Below, piece after piece: positions 17,129 through 27,034 of a stretch of DNA of 64,000 bases. Numbering within the stretch: position 1 is the first letter of the stretch; every line of letters begins with the position of its first letter. This DNA comes from Gluconacetobacter johannae (GTDB taxonomy: Bacteria > Pseudomonadota > Alphaproteobacteria > Acetobacterales > Acetobacteraceae): positions 45,052 to 109,051 of the forward strand of contig NZ_BAQK01000013.1 in assembly GCF_025994435.1 (NCBI RefSeq). Reading direction: 5' to 3'. The position numbers were made by a program, and so were the translations under genes. The notes beneath the pieces are model-generated. The model ran no database searches. It was not told the DNA's origin and was given only the letters and a program-made list of their open reading frames with translations.

Positions 17129-17293
17129 GAAAATAGTACCCCGTCCCGTCATCACCGCCATAGGCGCCGACTGGCGAACGACGCGACGCGCAGGAAATTC
17201 GTAATGGTCAGTGGGGAGGATCTGAGGGGATGGGAGGCAGGAAAATCCCCCTGCTCTCAGCGGGCGGCACGATCAGCCGCCCGACGATCCGGA

Positions 17294-17369
17294 TGGTGGG
17301 TGCGACAGGGATTGAACCTGTGACCCCCGCCGTGTGAAGGCGATGCTCTACCGCTGAGCTACGCACCCA
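17294..17369 (-). tRNA. tRNA-Val(CAC)
   Basis: A 76-nt cloverleaf with encoded CCA (17294-17296), acceptor TGGGTGC/GCACCCA, anticodon loop TTCACAC (CAC) and T-arm CAGGTTCAATCC. It reads GUG. Confidence 0.95.
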
Positions 17370-17387
17370 TCCGATGTCGTTGCGGCC

Positions 17388-17416
17388 CTCTTAATGGATC
17401 TCCCCCCCCTTCGCAA
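17388..17416 (-). promoter_or_regulatory. promoter of tRNA-Val(CAC)
   Basis: -35 TTGCGA (17411-17416), 17-bp spacer, -10 TAAGAG (17388-17393). It lies 18 bp before the tRNA and between it and the end of the 626-residue gene. Confidence 0.6.
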
Positions 17417-17442
17417 GGGGCCTCATGATCCATTCTTCGCCC

Positions 17443-19323
17443 TCAGAAGCCGAACATGTGATCGAGGGAAAACCCCCCGTCGTCGCGCATGACGCCATGA
17501 TAGCCGAACAGGCGGCACGTCGTGTCCCGGATCATGACATAGCCCCCCACACCGGCCTGCTCGACCGCCGTCGCCCCGAACAGCAGATGCGGCCACACCA
17601 TCGCGGATCCCGAACAGGCGATCTCCAGCCGCGATTCGGCAATGGCCCGGCCCGTCTGGTCGTGCAGGGTCAGGACGGTGCGCGACTGCGGCCGCCATGC
17701 GGCGGACGCCGGATAGATCAGGCAGCAGAAGGCGTGCCCCAATCCGTTCCCGCCCTTGAGGAACAGGCGCGTGGTCAGGCCCGGCGGCGGCCCGGAATAG
17801 GATTGCGGCTCGCCCCGATAGGTCATGACGGTGTTGAAGATGTGCGCGCCGAAACTGGTCTCCGCCGCATGGCCGCCGTCGCGAGCCTGGAATCGCACCA
17901 GCGCGTGCAGCCACCCGTCAGCCTCGCCGCCGTCGCGGAAATCATAGACCAGTTCGGCATGTCCCTCGGGCACGCCCAATTGCGCCAGGTCCAAGGCCAG
18001 ACCGTGGTCGCGCGGCAGGCAACCCAGGAATTTCCGCCCCGTGAGGTTCCCTGCCCTGTCGAAACAATCGAGGCGCAGCGGCAGGGTCGCCTGCGATTCG
18101 GCCATCGGCACCGGCTGCACGATCGTGTGGAACCGCGCGGGGTTCAGGATCGGGAACGGCAGCAGAAAGCCGCGCCCCAGCGACTCGGGCAGGTTCGCAA
18201 TTCCGGGGTCGGGGCGCAGGTCGGCGCGTTCGACATTCAAATGGGCGATACGGGTCCGGCCCGCCGACATCACTTCGTAACGGGGACGGACGACATGACG
18301 GCCGGAGCGGAGTTCGATCTGCGCCGGCCAGGCCAGGTCCGGCAGGCAGTCGGCAACCCGGATCGCCGCCGTCTGGTACGGCCCGACTTCGCGCATGATC
18401 GGGACAGGGCGATCGTCGCCCATGCGATTCAGGCTCATCGCGCCAGACGGGATGGGCACCGCGTGGCTGTTCTGCACCCACAGGACGACATCCTCCCCCG
18501 CGTCGGGGGCCGGCAGGTTGGCATAGCGGTCGGACGGCCAGGCATTGGCGTCGTGCGTGACCGACAGGCTCTGGTTGCCGTCCGTGCCGTAGGTGTCCAG
18601 CGCATATTTCACCACGTCATGCCCCGCAACGCCGATGGCGTGCACGAACAATTGCCCGGTGAAGGCCGGCAGGCCGAATCGTGCCCGCACCGCCTGGCTG
18701 TCGATGACGATGCTGCCGTCGTCGGCCACGTCCTGTTCCCACGTCGCCAGCACCTGCCCGTCCGCGTCGAACAGCCGCAGCCACAGCCGCACCGCCCGCG
18801 CGCCATAGCGCGACCAGTAATTCGCGCTGACCAGCCGGGTGGACAGCCCGTCCTGGTCGCGGAAGAACGCATGGTTGGTGGCGAAATTCAGCCGGTCCAG
18901 ATACCGGCCGCCCACCGTCAGCATCCGGTCGGGCAGGCGCAGCGAGGCCAGCGACAGGAACCGCGCGCCGGGCGGCAGCAGATGGGCGATACGGTCATGA
19001 ATCCGCCCGCCGTCGAAGGTGGCAGCCAGCACGACGGCGACCGGCGCGCGCGCAAGGTCGATCAGCGCCCGCGCCGCGCCGAACGGGGTCGGCTGCCCCA
19101 CCAGGGCGACATCATGGACATACAGCCCCTCGACCGGGCCAAGATCGGGGCCGAGCGCCCGCACCATGGCGAACATCCCCTCCGGATCGTAGACCGCGAC
19201 TGGCCCCAGAGCGCGCGCCTCCGCCGCCAGCGACGACAGGGCCTCGGCCGCCAGCGGATGCGCCAGCGCCTTGTAGAGAACATTGCCGCCCGCCTGGGCG
19301 TCGTAGGTACGGATGTCCAGCAT
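17443..19323 (-). CDS. conserved hypothetical protein, 626 residues
   Basis: I do not recognise a family. The frame is long, has strong GC3 bias and sensible composition, so it is surely coding. No signal peptide or membrane helix is visible. The N-terminal 120 residues look alpha/beta (VAVYDPEGMFAMVRALG, APVAVVLAATFDGG). The remainder looks rich in beta-strands, with several stretches opening with His/Phe- or Asn-containing segments and ending in charged strand pairs (VVLWVQNSH, LPLRLDCFDRAGN, TVLTLHDQTGRA), as in stacked beta-sandwich repeats. It follows the ELM1-like gene by 60 bp on the same strand, so the two may be one unit. Confidence 0.7.
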   Translation of the reverse strand: MLDIRTYDAQAGGNVLYKALAHPLAAEALSSLAAEARALGPVAVYDPEGMFAMVRALGPDLGPVEGLYVHDVALVGQPTPFGAARALIDLARAPVAVVLAATFDGGRIHDRIAHLLPPGARFLSLASLRLPDRMLTVGGRYLDRLNFATNHAFFRDQDGLSTRLVSANYWSRYGARAVRLWLRLFDADGQVLATWEQDVADDGSIVIDSQAVRARFGLPAFTGQLFVHAIGVAGHDVVKYALDTYGTDGNQSLSVTHDANAWPSDRYANLPAPDAGEDVVLWVQNSHAVPIPSGAMSLNRMGDDRPVPIMREVGPYQTAAIRVADCLPDLAWPAQIELRSGRHVVRPRYEVMSAGRTRIAHLNVERADLRPDPGIANLPESLGRGFLLPFPILNPARFHTIVQPVPMAESQATLPLRLDCFDRAGNLTGRKFLGCLPRDHGLALDLAQLGVPEGHAELVYDFRDGGEADGWLHALVRFQARDGGHAAETSFGAHIFNTVMTYRGEPQSYSGPPPGLTTRLFLKGGNGLGHAFCCLIYPASAAWRPQSRTVLTLHDQTGRAIAESRLEIACSGSAMVWPHLLFGATAVEQAGVGGYVMIRDTTCRLFGYHGVMRDDGGFSLDHMFGF

Positions 19324-19383
19324 GGGCCATTCATACCGCAGAATGCCGCAACCAGAAATCGTGCCGGTCGGGCGACGCCCGAA

Positions 19384-20415
19384 TCAGGCCCCGGCACGCC
19401 CCGATGCCGCGCCCAGGCCCAGACGGCGGCACATTTCCTCGGCCACCCCCCCGGTATCGTCCAGCGGGTGGACCGGCCAGATGTCCATCCGCCCCGCGAA
19501 CGGCCGGATGCGGCCCGCGTCGGCCAGGTCGCGCAGGAACAGGCCGATCCGCCGCGACCGTCCCGGCAGCTCCGCGATCATGACCGGGGCGTCGCTCGCC
19601 ACGGCTTCCGACACCATGGAGACGGAATCCTTCGTGACCACGATGGCGTCCGCGCAGGCCAGCAGGCCCAGATAGGGGTTGTCCCCTTGCATGTCCCACA
19701 CCCAGCCCCCCAGCGGCGACAGGCCCGCGCGCACGACGGCGCACACATCGCCCCCGGTCCGCCGCGACGGGGTCACCGCGACGCCGCCCCCGTCACGGCG
19801 CATCATGTCGGCCAGTTGCCCGGTCAGGGCCGCCGCCCCCGCCACATCCAGGCGGAATCGGCCATTGGAACCACCCAGCAGCACCGCGACCAGCGGACGC
19901 GGCAGATGGGCCAGGCGCGGCCGCCATTCGGCCCGCGCCGCCGCCAGCCGCGTGGGCGACACGCCATGCAGCGCGGTGCGCGACAGCAGGACGTTCGGCC
20001 CCGCGATCTCGTCATGCCGGTTGGCGATCACCAGGTCGAATCGGTCCAGGCGCATGCGGGGATTCTGGATCTGCACGACGCGCCGGTCCGCCCGGCGCAG
20101 CGCCGCCCCGACCGCCCCGCCGGTGCCCCCGACGCTGAAGACCAGCCCGGCCGTCCGGGGATCGACCGGCGGGTCGATCGCACGCAGCGGGGCCGGCCAC
20201 CATGCGGCGGGCAGGCGCCCCCACAGGCCACGCGCCCGGACCGGGCAGAAAAACGGCGACAATCCGGCCCGCGCCGCCAGGCCGAACGCCTGCGAACGCA
20301 TGCCCGCCAGATCTTCCGCCACGACGGCCACCGAACCGTCCCCGGGTGGGAAAAGAGGGCGGGAAAGCTGGTCCGAAGCGCGAGTCATGCCGCCATCTGC
20401 CGGCACGCAGGTCAT
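19384..20415 (-). CDS. ELM1-like (mitochondrial fission ELM1 family) protein
   Basis: 343 residues (334 if translation starts at ATG 20388). It matches the bacterial proteins grouped with plant ELM1: the N-terminal GMRSQAFGLAARAG, the middle VAVLLGGSNGRFRLD and the C-terminal region DAIVVTKDSVSMVSEAVASDAPVMI, which resembles a GT-B nucleotide-sugar site. The biochemical role in bacteria is unknown; a glycosyltransferase-like activity is plausible. Neither start has a clear ribosome site. It is divergent from the DEAD-box helicase gene. Confidence 0.8.
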   Translation of the reverse strand: MTCVPADGGMTRASDQLSRPLFPPGDGSVAVVAEDLAGMRSQAFGLAARAGLSPFFCPVRARGLWGRLPAAWWPAPLRAIDPPVDPRTAGLVFSVGGTGGAVGAALRRADRRVVQIQNPRMRLDRFDLVIANRHDEIAGPNVLLSRTALHGVSPTRLAAARAEWRPRLAHLPRPLVAVLLGGSNGRFRLDVAGAAALTGQLADMMRRDGGGVAVTPSRRTGGDVCAVVRAGLSPLGGWVWDMQGDNPYLGLLACADAIVVTKDSVSMVSEAVASDAPVMIAELPGRSRRIGLFLRDLADAGRIRPFAGRMDIWPVHPLDDTGGVAEEMCRRLGLGAASGRAGA

Positions 20416-20502
20416 GGCGTCAATCTGGCCGGAGCTGCGCGGGACGGGCGCCTGGACGGAATCGCTTCGTCATCGCCGCCGGGCACGGTATCTCGGGACA
20501 CG

Positions 20503-21648
20503 ATGAATGACGCCCCTTCCCTCCGCTTCGACGATCTGAACCTCGATCCCCGTATTCTCGCGGCGCTGGGACCGGCAGGCTATGTCGTGCCCTCGCCCAT
20601 CCAGGCGCTCGCCATTCCCCCGATTCTCGACGGCCGGGATGTCGAGGCGCTGGCCCGGACCGGAACGGGCAAGACGGCGGCCTTCGTGCTGCCGGTCATG
20701 CACCGCCTGCTGTCCCAGGCCCCCGGCCCGGACGCGCGGCCGGGCAGGGTCCGCGCCCTGATCCTGTCGCCGACCCGCGAACTGGCCAACCAGACCGCCG
20801 GCACCGCGCGCACCTGCGTCCGCCATTGCGGCCTGACGGTCACGGTCGCCATCGGCGGCGTGCCCAAGGACCGGCAGGCCCGCGCCCTTGCGACCGGCAC
20901 CGATATCCTGGTCGCGACGCCGGGACGCCTGCTGGACCATCTGACGGACGGCACGCTGAACTTGGACGAGACCACCTGCCTGGTGCTGGACGAAGCCGAC
21001 CAGATGCTCGACCTGGGATTCGTCGAGGACGTGCGCGCCATCGCCGCCCGACTGCCGGTGCGCCACCAGACGCTGATGTTCTCGGCAACCATGTCGCCCG
21101 CCATTTCGGCCCTGGCCCGACAGTTGCTGCACAAGCCGGTGCGGATCGCCCCGCCCGACGCCCCCGCGACCCTGCCGCGCATCCGCCAGCAGGTGATCTT
21201 CGTGCCCACTGCGCGCAAGGCCGCCACCCTGGTCGCCCTGCTGCGCCGCGCGCCGGACGACCGGACGATCATCTTCACCCGCACCAGGCAGGGCGCGGAC
21301 ACGCTGGCGCGCGCGCTGGGCAAGGCGGGCGTCACCGCCACCGCGCTGCACGGCGACCATGGCCAGGCCAGGCGCGAACAGACGCTGGGCGCGTTTCGCC
21401 GGGGCACGCTGCGCGCCCTGGTCGCGACCGACGTCATGGCGCGCGGCATCGATGTCGACGACGTCGCGCTGGTCGTCAATTTCGACATCCCCGAGCAACC
21501 CGAAACCTATGTCCACCGGATCGGCCGCACCGCGCGCGCCGGGCGGCGCGGCACGGCGCTGTCGCTGTGCGACCCGTCCGAGCGGCTGCTGCTGCGCGAC
21601 ATCGAAAAGCAGACGCGCGCGCGCATCGCGGTGATCGAATCGCCATGA
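20503..21648 (+). CDS. DEAD-box ATP-dependent RNA helicase
   Basis: A 381-residue RhlE/CsdA-type helicase core. Motifs in order: Q motif PSPIQALAIPP near 30-40, Walker A ARTGTGKT at 51-58, PTRELA, TPGRLLDH, DEAD near 163-166, SAT, and motif VI HRIGRTAR near 337. The C-terminal basic tail common in RhlE is almost absent, so this is a minimal helicase. It probably remodels rRNA or mRNA structure. The true start is the ATG at 20503; the open frame continues far upstream only because it is antisense to GC-rich genes. Confidence 0.92.
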   Translation: MNDAPSLRFDDLNLDPRILAALGPAGYVVPSPIQALAIPPILDGRDVEALARTGTGKTAAFVLPVMHRLLSQAPGPDARPGRVRALILSPTRELANQTAGTARTCVRHCGLTVTVAIGGVPKDRQARALATGTDILVATPGRLLDHLTDGTLNLDETTCLVLDEADQMLDLGFVEDVRAIAARLPVRHQTLMFSATMSPAISALARQLLHKPVRIAPPDAPATLPRIRQQVIFVPTARKAATLVALLRRAPDDRTIIFTRTRQGADTLARALGKAGVTATALHGDHGQARREQTLGAFRRGTLRALVATDVMARGIDVDDVALVVNFDIPEQPETYVHRIGRTARAGRRGTALSLCDPSERLLLRDIEKQTRARIAVIESP

Positions 21649-21813
21649 CCGAACTGCGCTGACGTGCGGGCGGGCGTGCGTCCATGGCATTGCGGCATCG
21701 CCGCGACTCTATAAACTCCTGTTCATGGACTGCCCGATCCACCCCGTCGCGCACCATTGCATCGGAAAAGACGCCCGCCTGCCGGGTCGGCTTTCCGGCC
21801 GGCAGGACACGCC

Positions 21814-22863
21814 ATGATGAGCTGCGGATCAGGCGCGCGACCCGGTCCGTCGCCGCGCATGCGGGGGCGGCCCACCTTCCAGGACGTCCTGCCCGCCCCG
21901 ACCCAGCCCCTGCCCCGCTTCTCGGTCGAAATCCCGCCCCCCGACCTGTCGCGCTGGCGGGGCGGGAATTGCGGCATTCCCGGCGTCATCCATCTGGAAG
22001 CCACACGCCCCGGCCCGCATGTCGTGCTGACCGCGCTGATCCACGGCAATGAATATGCCGGCGCGACCGTGCTCGACACGCTGTTGCGCGACGATCTGCG
22101 CCCCACCCATGGGCGGCTGTCGCTGATCTTCGCCAATCTGGACGCCTTCGCGCGGTTCGACGCAGCCAATCCCGTGGCCTCGCGCTTCATCGACGAGGAC
22201 ATGAACCGCCTGTGGTGCCGGCGGACGCTGAACGGCCCGCGCCAGTCGGCCGAGCTGGACCGCGCCCGCGTGCTGCTGCCGGTGATCGAAAGCGCCGACA
22301 TCCTGATGGACCTGCATTCGATGCTGTGGCCCGGCGCGCCGCTGATCCTGGCCGGCGGGGCGGAATCCGGGCGCAGGCTGTCGGCGATGGTCGGCGACCC
22401 ACCGCTGATCGTGTCCGATCACGGTCATCGGGCCGGCCCGCGCCTGATTGATTTCGAGCGGTTTTCAGCCCCCGGCGGACAGGCGGCCGCCTGCCTGCTG
22501 GAGGCCGGGTCCCATTGGGACAGCGGCACCGTCACGGCGACCCAACAGGCCGTCCACGCCCTGCTGCGCCACAGCGGCCTGCGGCCACCGGACCGTTCGC
22601 CGCCGGCGGCGGCGCCGCGCCACATGATGGTGACCGACATTGTAACGGCGCATACGCCGCGTTTCCGTTTCGTCAAGCCGTTCCGGGGCGGTCAGGTCGT
22701 CCCACGCCGGGGCACCCTGCTGGCGCAGGACGGCCCCGACGAGATCCGCACGCCCTATGACGACTGCATGCTGGTGATGCCCAACCTGCGCCCCGGACGG
22801 GGCCAGACCGCCGTCCGGCTGGCCACCTCCGCCCCGGACCCTGCGATCCGGAACGGGGCATAG
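21814..22863 (+). CDS. succinylglutamate desuccinylase/aspartoacylase-family zinc hydrolase
   Basis: A 349-residue M14-like zinc hydrolase. Zinc ligands His77 and Glu80 in HGNEYAG and His168 in MDLHSMLW are present, and LLEAGSHWD supplies the expected C-terminal active-site region. The family removes acyl groups from N-acyl amino acids; the substrate here is unknown. The ATG at 21814 follows a GGCAGGA ribosome site; an upstream TTG at 21757 is less likely. It converges on glyA with only 6 bp between the stop codons. Confidence 0.83.
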   Translation: MMSCGSGARPGPSPRMRGRPTFQDVLPAPTQPLPRFSVEIPPPDLSRWRGGNCGIPGVIHLEATRPGPHVVLTALIHGNEYAGATVLDTLLRDDLRPTHGRLSLIFANLDAFARFDAANPVASRFIDEDMNRLWCRRTLNGPRQSAELDRARVLLPVIESADILMDLHSMLWPGAPLILAGGAESGRRLSAMVGDPPLIVSDHGHRAGPRLIDFERFSAPGGQAAACLLEAGSHWDSGTVTATQQAVHALLRHSGLRPPDRSPPAAAPRHMMVTDIVTAHTPRFRFVKPFRGGQVVPRRGTLLAQDGPDEIRTPYDDCMLVMPNLRPGRGQTAVRLATSAPDPAIRNGA

Positions 22864-22869
22864 TCTACC

Positions 22870-24168
22870 TCAGCGGTAGATGGGGAAGCGGGCGCACAGG
22901 GCCTTGACCTTGTGGTGGACGGCCGCCTCGACTTCGGCGCAGCCGTCCTCGCCGCGTTCGGCCAGGGCGGTCAGCACCTCGTCGATCATCAGCCCGGTCT
23001 CGCGGAATTCGGCGGGGCCGAAGCCGCGCGCGGTGGCCGCCGGGCTGCCCAGGCGGATGCCCGAGGTGATCGCCGGCTTTTCCGGGTCGAAGGGCACCGC
23101 GTTCTTGTTCGCGGTGATGCCCGCACGCTCCAGGCTGCGCTCCGCCGCCCGGCCGGTCACCTTCTTGGGGCGCAGATCGACCAGCAGCAGGTGGCTGTCG
23201 GTGCCGCCGGTCACGATGTCGAAGCCCCGCGACACCAGCGTTTCCGCCAGGGTGCGGGCATTCGCCGCCACCGCTTCCTGATAGGCGCGGAATTCCGGCT
23301 GCAGGGCCTCGCCGAACGCCACCGCCTTGGCCGCAATCACATGCATCAGCGGCCCGCCCTGCAGGCCGGGGAACACCGCCGAATTGATCTTCTTCGCCAG
23401 GTCGGCGTCATTGGTCAGGATCAGCCCGCCGCGCGGCCCGCGCAGCGTCTTGTGCGTGGTGCTGGTCACGATGTCGGCGTAGGGCAGCGGCGACGGATAC
23501 AGCCCCGCCGCCACCAGTCCGGCGAAATGGGCCATGTCCACCATCAGATACGCCCCGACCTCGTCGGCGATGGCGCGGAAGCGCGCGAAGTCGATGACGC
23601 GCGGATAGGCCGAGCCCCCCGCCACGATCAGCTTCGGCTTCTCGGCCCGCGCCAGGCGTTCCATTTCCTCGTAATCCAGCAGCCCGTCCTCGCGCCGCAC
23701 CCCGTACTGCACCGCGCGGAACCATTTGCCCGAATAGTTCGGCGCCGCCCCGTGCGTCAGGTGCCCGCCCGCCGCCAGGCTCATGCCCAGGATGGTGTCG
23801 CCGGGGCTGACCAGCGCCATGAAGGCTTCCTGGTTGGCGTTCGCCCCCGAATGCGGCTGCACGTTCGCAAACCCCGCGCCGAACAGCGCCTTGGCCCGCT
23901 CGATCGCAAGGGTCTCCACCTTGTCCACCTCGGCGCAGCCGCCGTAATAGCGGCGCCCCGGATAGCCCTCGGCATATTTGTTGGTCAGCACGCTGCCCTG
24001 CGCCTCGAGCACCGCCTGCGACACCATGTTCTCGCTGGCGATCAGCTCGATCCCGTCGCGCTGACGTTCAAGCTCGCCGCCGATCATCGCCGCAACATCG
24101 GGGTCGCGCTCGGCAAGCGTCGATCGGAAAAAGGCGTGCAACCCGCTCTGGCTCATCTGGTCCGGCAT
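22870..24168 (-). CDS. glyA: serine hydroxymethyltransferase
   Basis: A 432-residue PLP enzyme that converts serine and tetrahydrofolate to glycine and methylene-tetrahydrofolate. The PLP lysine is Lys240 in STTHKTLRGPRGG; IELIASEN, YAEGYPGRRYYGG and GGHLTHG are family marks. The ATG at 24168 has GGAG nine bases upstream; the longer frame lacks homology. It is a single gene, divergent from the permease. I saw no glycine riboswitch in the 179-bp divergent region. Confidence 0.97.
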   Translation of the reverse strand: MPDQMSQSGLHAFFRSTLAERDPDVAAMIGGELERQRDGIELIASENMVSQAVLEAQGSVLTNKYAEGYPGRRYYGGCAEVDKVETLAIERAKALFGAGFANVQPHSGANANQEAFMALVSPGDTILGMSLAAGGHLTHGAAPNYSGKWFRAVQYGVRREDGLLDYEEMERLARAEKPKLIVAGGSAYPRVIDFARFRAIADEVGAYLMVDMAHFAGLVAAGLYPSPLPYADIVTSTTHKTLRGPRGGLILTNDADLAKKINSAVFPGLQGGPLMHVIAAKAVAFGEALQPEFRAYQEAVAANARTLAETLVSRGFDIVTGGTDSHLLLVDLRPKKVTGRAAERSLERAGITANKNAVPFDPEKPAITSGIRLGSPAATARGFGPAEFRETGLMIDEVLTALAERGEDGCAEVEAAVHHKVKALCARFPIYR

Positions 24169-24347
24169 CGTTATATTCTCCAGTTCGTCCAACGCCGCAT
24201 CCAGATCACCGGAAGATTTCCAATGGCCCTTGCACATGCGTCATTGTGATTTCGCGCATTCTAGCGTCTCCGGGTCGGCGAGACCACACAGCGATGCCTG
24301 GCCCCCCGCCCGGTTCACGAAAATTGCCCTTTCAGGAGACGCTATGC

Positions 24348-25808
24348 ATGGCGCAGCAGCCGATGACCACGCCCACCCCCTCCCTGCTTCGCCGTAAACG
24401 AATCGAAACCTCGACCGACTCGCACGGGCTGCGGCGCGTCCTCGGCCCGGGCAGCCTCATCGCCCTGGGAATCGGCGCCACGATCGGGGCCGGCCTGTTC
24501 TCGCTGACCGGCATCGCCGCGTCCGAGAACGCCGGCCCCGCCGTCGTCCTGTCCTATGTCGTGGCGGTCATCGCCTGCGGCTTCGCCGGGCTGTGCTACA
24601 GCGAACTGGCCAGCATGATCCCGGTCGCCGGCAGCGCCTATACCTACGCCTATATCGCGCTGGGCGAGATCGTGGCCTGGACCATCGGCTGGGACCTGGT
24701 CCTGGAATACGCGGTGGGCGCCGCGGCGGTATCGGTCAGTTGGTCGCGCTACGTCACCTCGCTGCTGGCCGGATGGGGCATTTCCCTGCCCCCCCGGCTT
24801 CTCGCCTCACCGTTCGAGACGGTGACGCTGCCCGACGGCAGCCACGTCGCGGGCATCATGAACCTGCCGGCGGCCTTCATCATCTGCGCGGTGTCCATCC
24901 TGCTGATCCGCGGCATTTCGGAATCGGCGAAGGTCAACAGCGTCATCGTCATGGTCAAGCTGGCGATCATCGTCACCGTGATCGCGTTCGGCATCCCCTA
25001 TATCAAGACGGCGAACTACGTTCCCTTCATCCCGCCCAATACCGGTGAATTCGGCCATTTCGGCCTGTCGGGCATCATGCGGGCGGCGGGCACCATCTTC
25101 TTCGCCTATGTCGGCTTCGACGCCGTCTCGACCGCGGCGCAGGAAGCGCGCAACCCGTCCCGCGACATGCCCATCGGCATCCTGGGCAGCCTGCTGATCT
25201 GCACGCTGGCCTATGTCTCGTTCTCGTTCGTGCTGACGGGGCTGGTGAACTACAAGGACATGCTGGGCGACGCCGCCCCCGTCGCCACCGCCATCGACCA
25301 GACGCCGTTCGGCTGGCTGAAGCTGGCAGTGAAGATCGGCATCATCTGCGGCTTCACCTCGGTCCTGCTGGTGCTGCTGATGGGGCAGAGCCGCGTGTTC
25401 TACGCCATGTCGCGCGACGGGCTGCTGCCGCGTATGTTCTCGCAGGTGCACCCCACCTGGCGGACGCCGTGGTATTCCAACCTGCTGTTCATGGTCGTCA
25501 CCGGGTCGCTTTCCGCCTTCCTGCCAATCGACCAGCTGGCGCACATGACCTCGATCGGAACATTGCTGGCCTTCGTCATCGTCTGCGCCGGCGTGATGTT
25601 CCTGCGCCGCAGCGCCCCGGACACGGAACGCCGCTTCCGCGTGCCCGGCGGCGCGGTGATCCCCGTGCTGGGAATCCTGTCCTGCCTGACGGTCATGGGG
25701 TCGCTGGACCGGCTGACCTGGGTGCGGCTGGTGGTCTGGCTGATCGTCGGCATGGCGATCTATTTCGGATACAGCAAGCGCAACAGCCTCCTGGCCCGGG
25801 ACGCGTAG
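24348..25808 (+). CDS. APC-family amino acid permease
   Basis: 486 residues with twelve predicted membrane helices. TM1 carries GIGATIGAGLFSLTG, the unwound substrate-binding Gly-rich segment of APC transporters; TM6 has FFAYVGFDAVSTAAQEARNP. It resembles YfnA/CAT-type cationic amino acid transporters. The start is the ATG at 24348 rather than the out-of-frame ATG at 24344; AGGAG lies about ten bases upstream. The substrate is unknown; the glyA neighbour is divergent and gives little guidance. Confidence 0.9.
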   Translation: MAQQPMTTPTPSLLRRKRIETSTDSHGLRRVLGPGSLIALGIGATIGAGLFSLTGIAASENAGPAVVLSYVVAVIACGFAGLCYSELASMIPVAGSAYTYAYIALGEIVAWTIGWDLVLEYAVGAAAVSVSWSRYVTSLLAGWGISLPPRLLASPFETVTLPDGSHVAGIMNLPAAFIICAVSILLIRGISESAKVNSVIVMVKLAIIVTVIAFGIPYIKTANYVPFIPPNTGEFGHFGLSGIMRAAGTIFFAYVGFDAVSTAAQEARNPSRDMPIGILGSLLICTLAYVSFSFVLTGLVNYKDMLGDAAPVATAIDQTPFGWLKLAVKIGIICGFTSVLLVLLMGQSRVFYAMSRDGLLPRMFSQVHPTWRTPWYSNLLFMVVTGSLSAFLPIDQLAHMTSIGTLLAFVIVCAGVMFLRRSAPDTERRFRVPGGAVIPVLGILSCLTVMGSLDRLTWVRLVVWLIVGMAIYFGYSKRNSLLARDA

Positions 25809-25886
25809 GCGCTCCCCCCTTCACGATCTGGCGGGACCGGCGAAGGGGGTCCATACTGCCGGGCGTCATTTCCGGAGTTCGCTTTC

Positions 25887-26882
25887 ATGACGCTCGGCCG
25901 CTTTCCCGCCACCCGCCTGCGCCGCAACCGCCAGGACCATTTCACCCGCCGCCTGGTCGCGGAAACGACACTGGGCGTCGACAATCTGATCTGGCCGATC
26001 TTCGTCATGGAAGGCGCCGATGCCATGACCGAGGTCGCGTCGATGCCCGGCGTGCGCCGGGTGACGCTGGACCGCCTCGCCGCCCATGTCGAACCCGCGG
26101 CCGCGCTGGGCATCCCCGCCCTTGCGCTGTTTCCGATCACCCCGACCGAACTGCGCGACGCGGCGGGCACCGAGGCGATGAACCCCGACAACCTCATGTG
26201 CCGCGCCGCGCGCCTGCTGAAGCGCGAATTTCCCGACATGGGCCTGGTCGGGGACGTGGCGCTGGACCCCTATACCGACCATGGCCATGACGGGCTGATC
26301 CGCGACGGCTATGTGGTCAATGACGAATCGGTCGCGGTCCTGTCCCGCCAGGCGGTCAACCAGGCGGCCGCCGGCATCGACATCATCGCCCCGTCCGACA
26401 TGATGGACGGCCGGATCGGCGCCATCCGCCACGACCTGGACGAACAGGGCCTGACCGGCACGCGGATCATGTCCTATGCCGCGAAATACGCCAGCGCATT
26501 CTATGGCCCCTTCCGCGACGCCCTGGGCTCCGGCGGGCTGCTGAAGGGCGACAAGAAGACCTACCAGATGGACCCGGCCAACAGCGACGAAGCCCTGCGC
26601 GAGGTCGCGCAGGATCTGGCCGAAGGGGCGGACATGGTCATGGTCAAGCCCGGCATGCCCTATCTGGACATCATCCGCCGCGTCCACGAACGCTTCGCCG
26701 TCCCCACCTTCGCGTACCAGGTCTCGGGCGAATACGCGATGCTGGCGGCGGCGATGCAGAATGGCTGGCTGGACCGCGACCGCGCGATTATGGAAAGCCT
26801 GCTGGCCTTCCGCCGCGCCGGGGCCAGCGGCGTGCTGACCTATTTCGCCGTCGAGGCCGCCCGCCTGCTGCGCGACGGCTGA
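25887..26882 (+). CDS. hemB: delta-aminolevulinate dehydratase (porphobilinogen synthase)
   Basis: A 331-residue HemB. It condenses two 5-aminolevulinate molecules to porphobilinogen in heme synthesis. Schiff-base lysines are Lys200 (MSYAAKYAS) and Lys254 (MVKPGMPYLD). The allosteric-metal type region GLVGDVALDPYTDHGHDG lacks the Cys-rich zinc site, so the enzyme is probably Mg-dependent, as in many proteobacteria. CGGAG lies about 11 bases before the ATG. Confidence 0.97.
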   Translation: MTLGRFPATRLRRNRQDHFTRRLVAETTLGVDNLIWPIFVMEGADAMTEVASMPGVRRVTLDRLAAHVEPAAALGIPALALFPITPTELRDAAGTEAMNPDNLMCRAARLLKREFPDMGLVGDVALDPYTDHGHDGLIRDGYVVNDESVAVLSRQAVNQAAAGIDIIAPSDMMDGRIGAIRHDLDEQGLTGTRIMSYAAKYASAFYGPFRDALGSGGLLKGDKKTYQMDPANSDEALREVAQDLAEGADMVMVKPGMPYLDIIRRVHERFAVPTFAYQVSGEYAMLAAAMQNGWLDRDRAIMESLLAFRRAGASGVLTYFAVEAARLLRDG

Positions 26883-27034
26883 CGGCCTCACGCGGACGTC
26901 ACAAATCCTCGCCTGGCCGGCGGATTGTAATGCAAACTTTCCGAGGTACCGTTACCATTGATGGCAGAGGGGCCGGCGCAACCGGCCCGCATCGCCATCG
27001 GCCCCAGGGGCGCTGAATCCCGTCGAGGAGGCGT

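Noticed and set aside
17425..20502. Very long plus-strand open frame running into the DEAD-box helicase gene
   Set aside because: It is antisense to the 626-residue and ELM1-like genes, has Arg/Gln/His-rich shadow composition, and only the part from 20503 resembles a protein family.
24169..24347. Glycine or SAM riboswitch between glyA and the permease
   Set aside because: No conserved riboswitch core could be seen on either strand; the region looks like an ordinary divergent promoter region.
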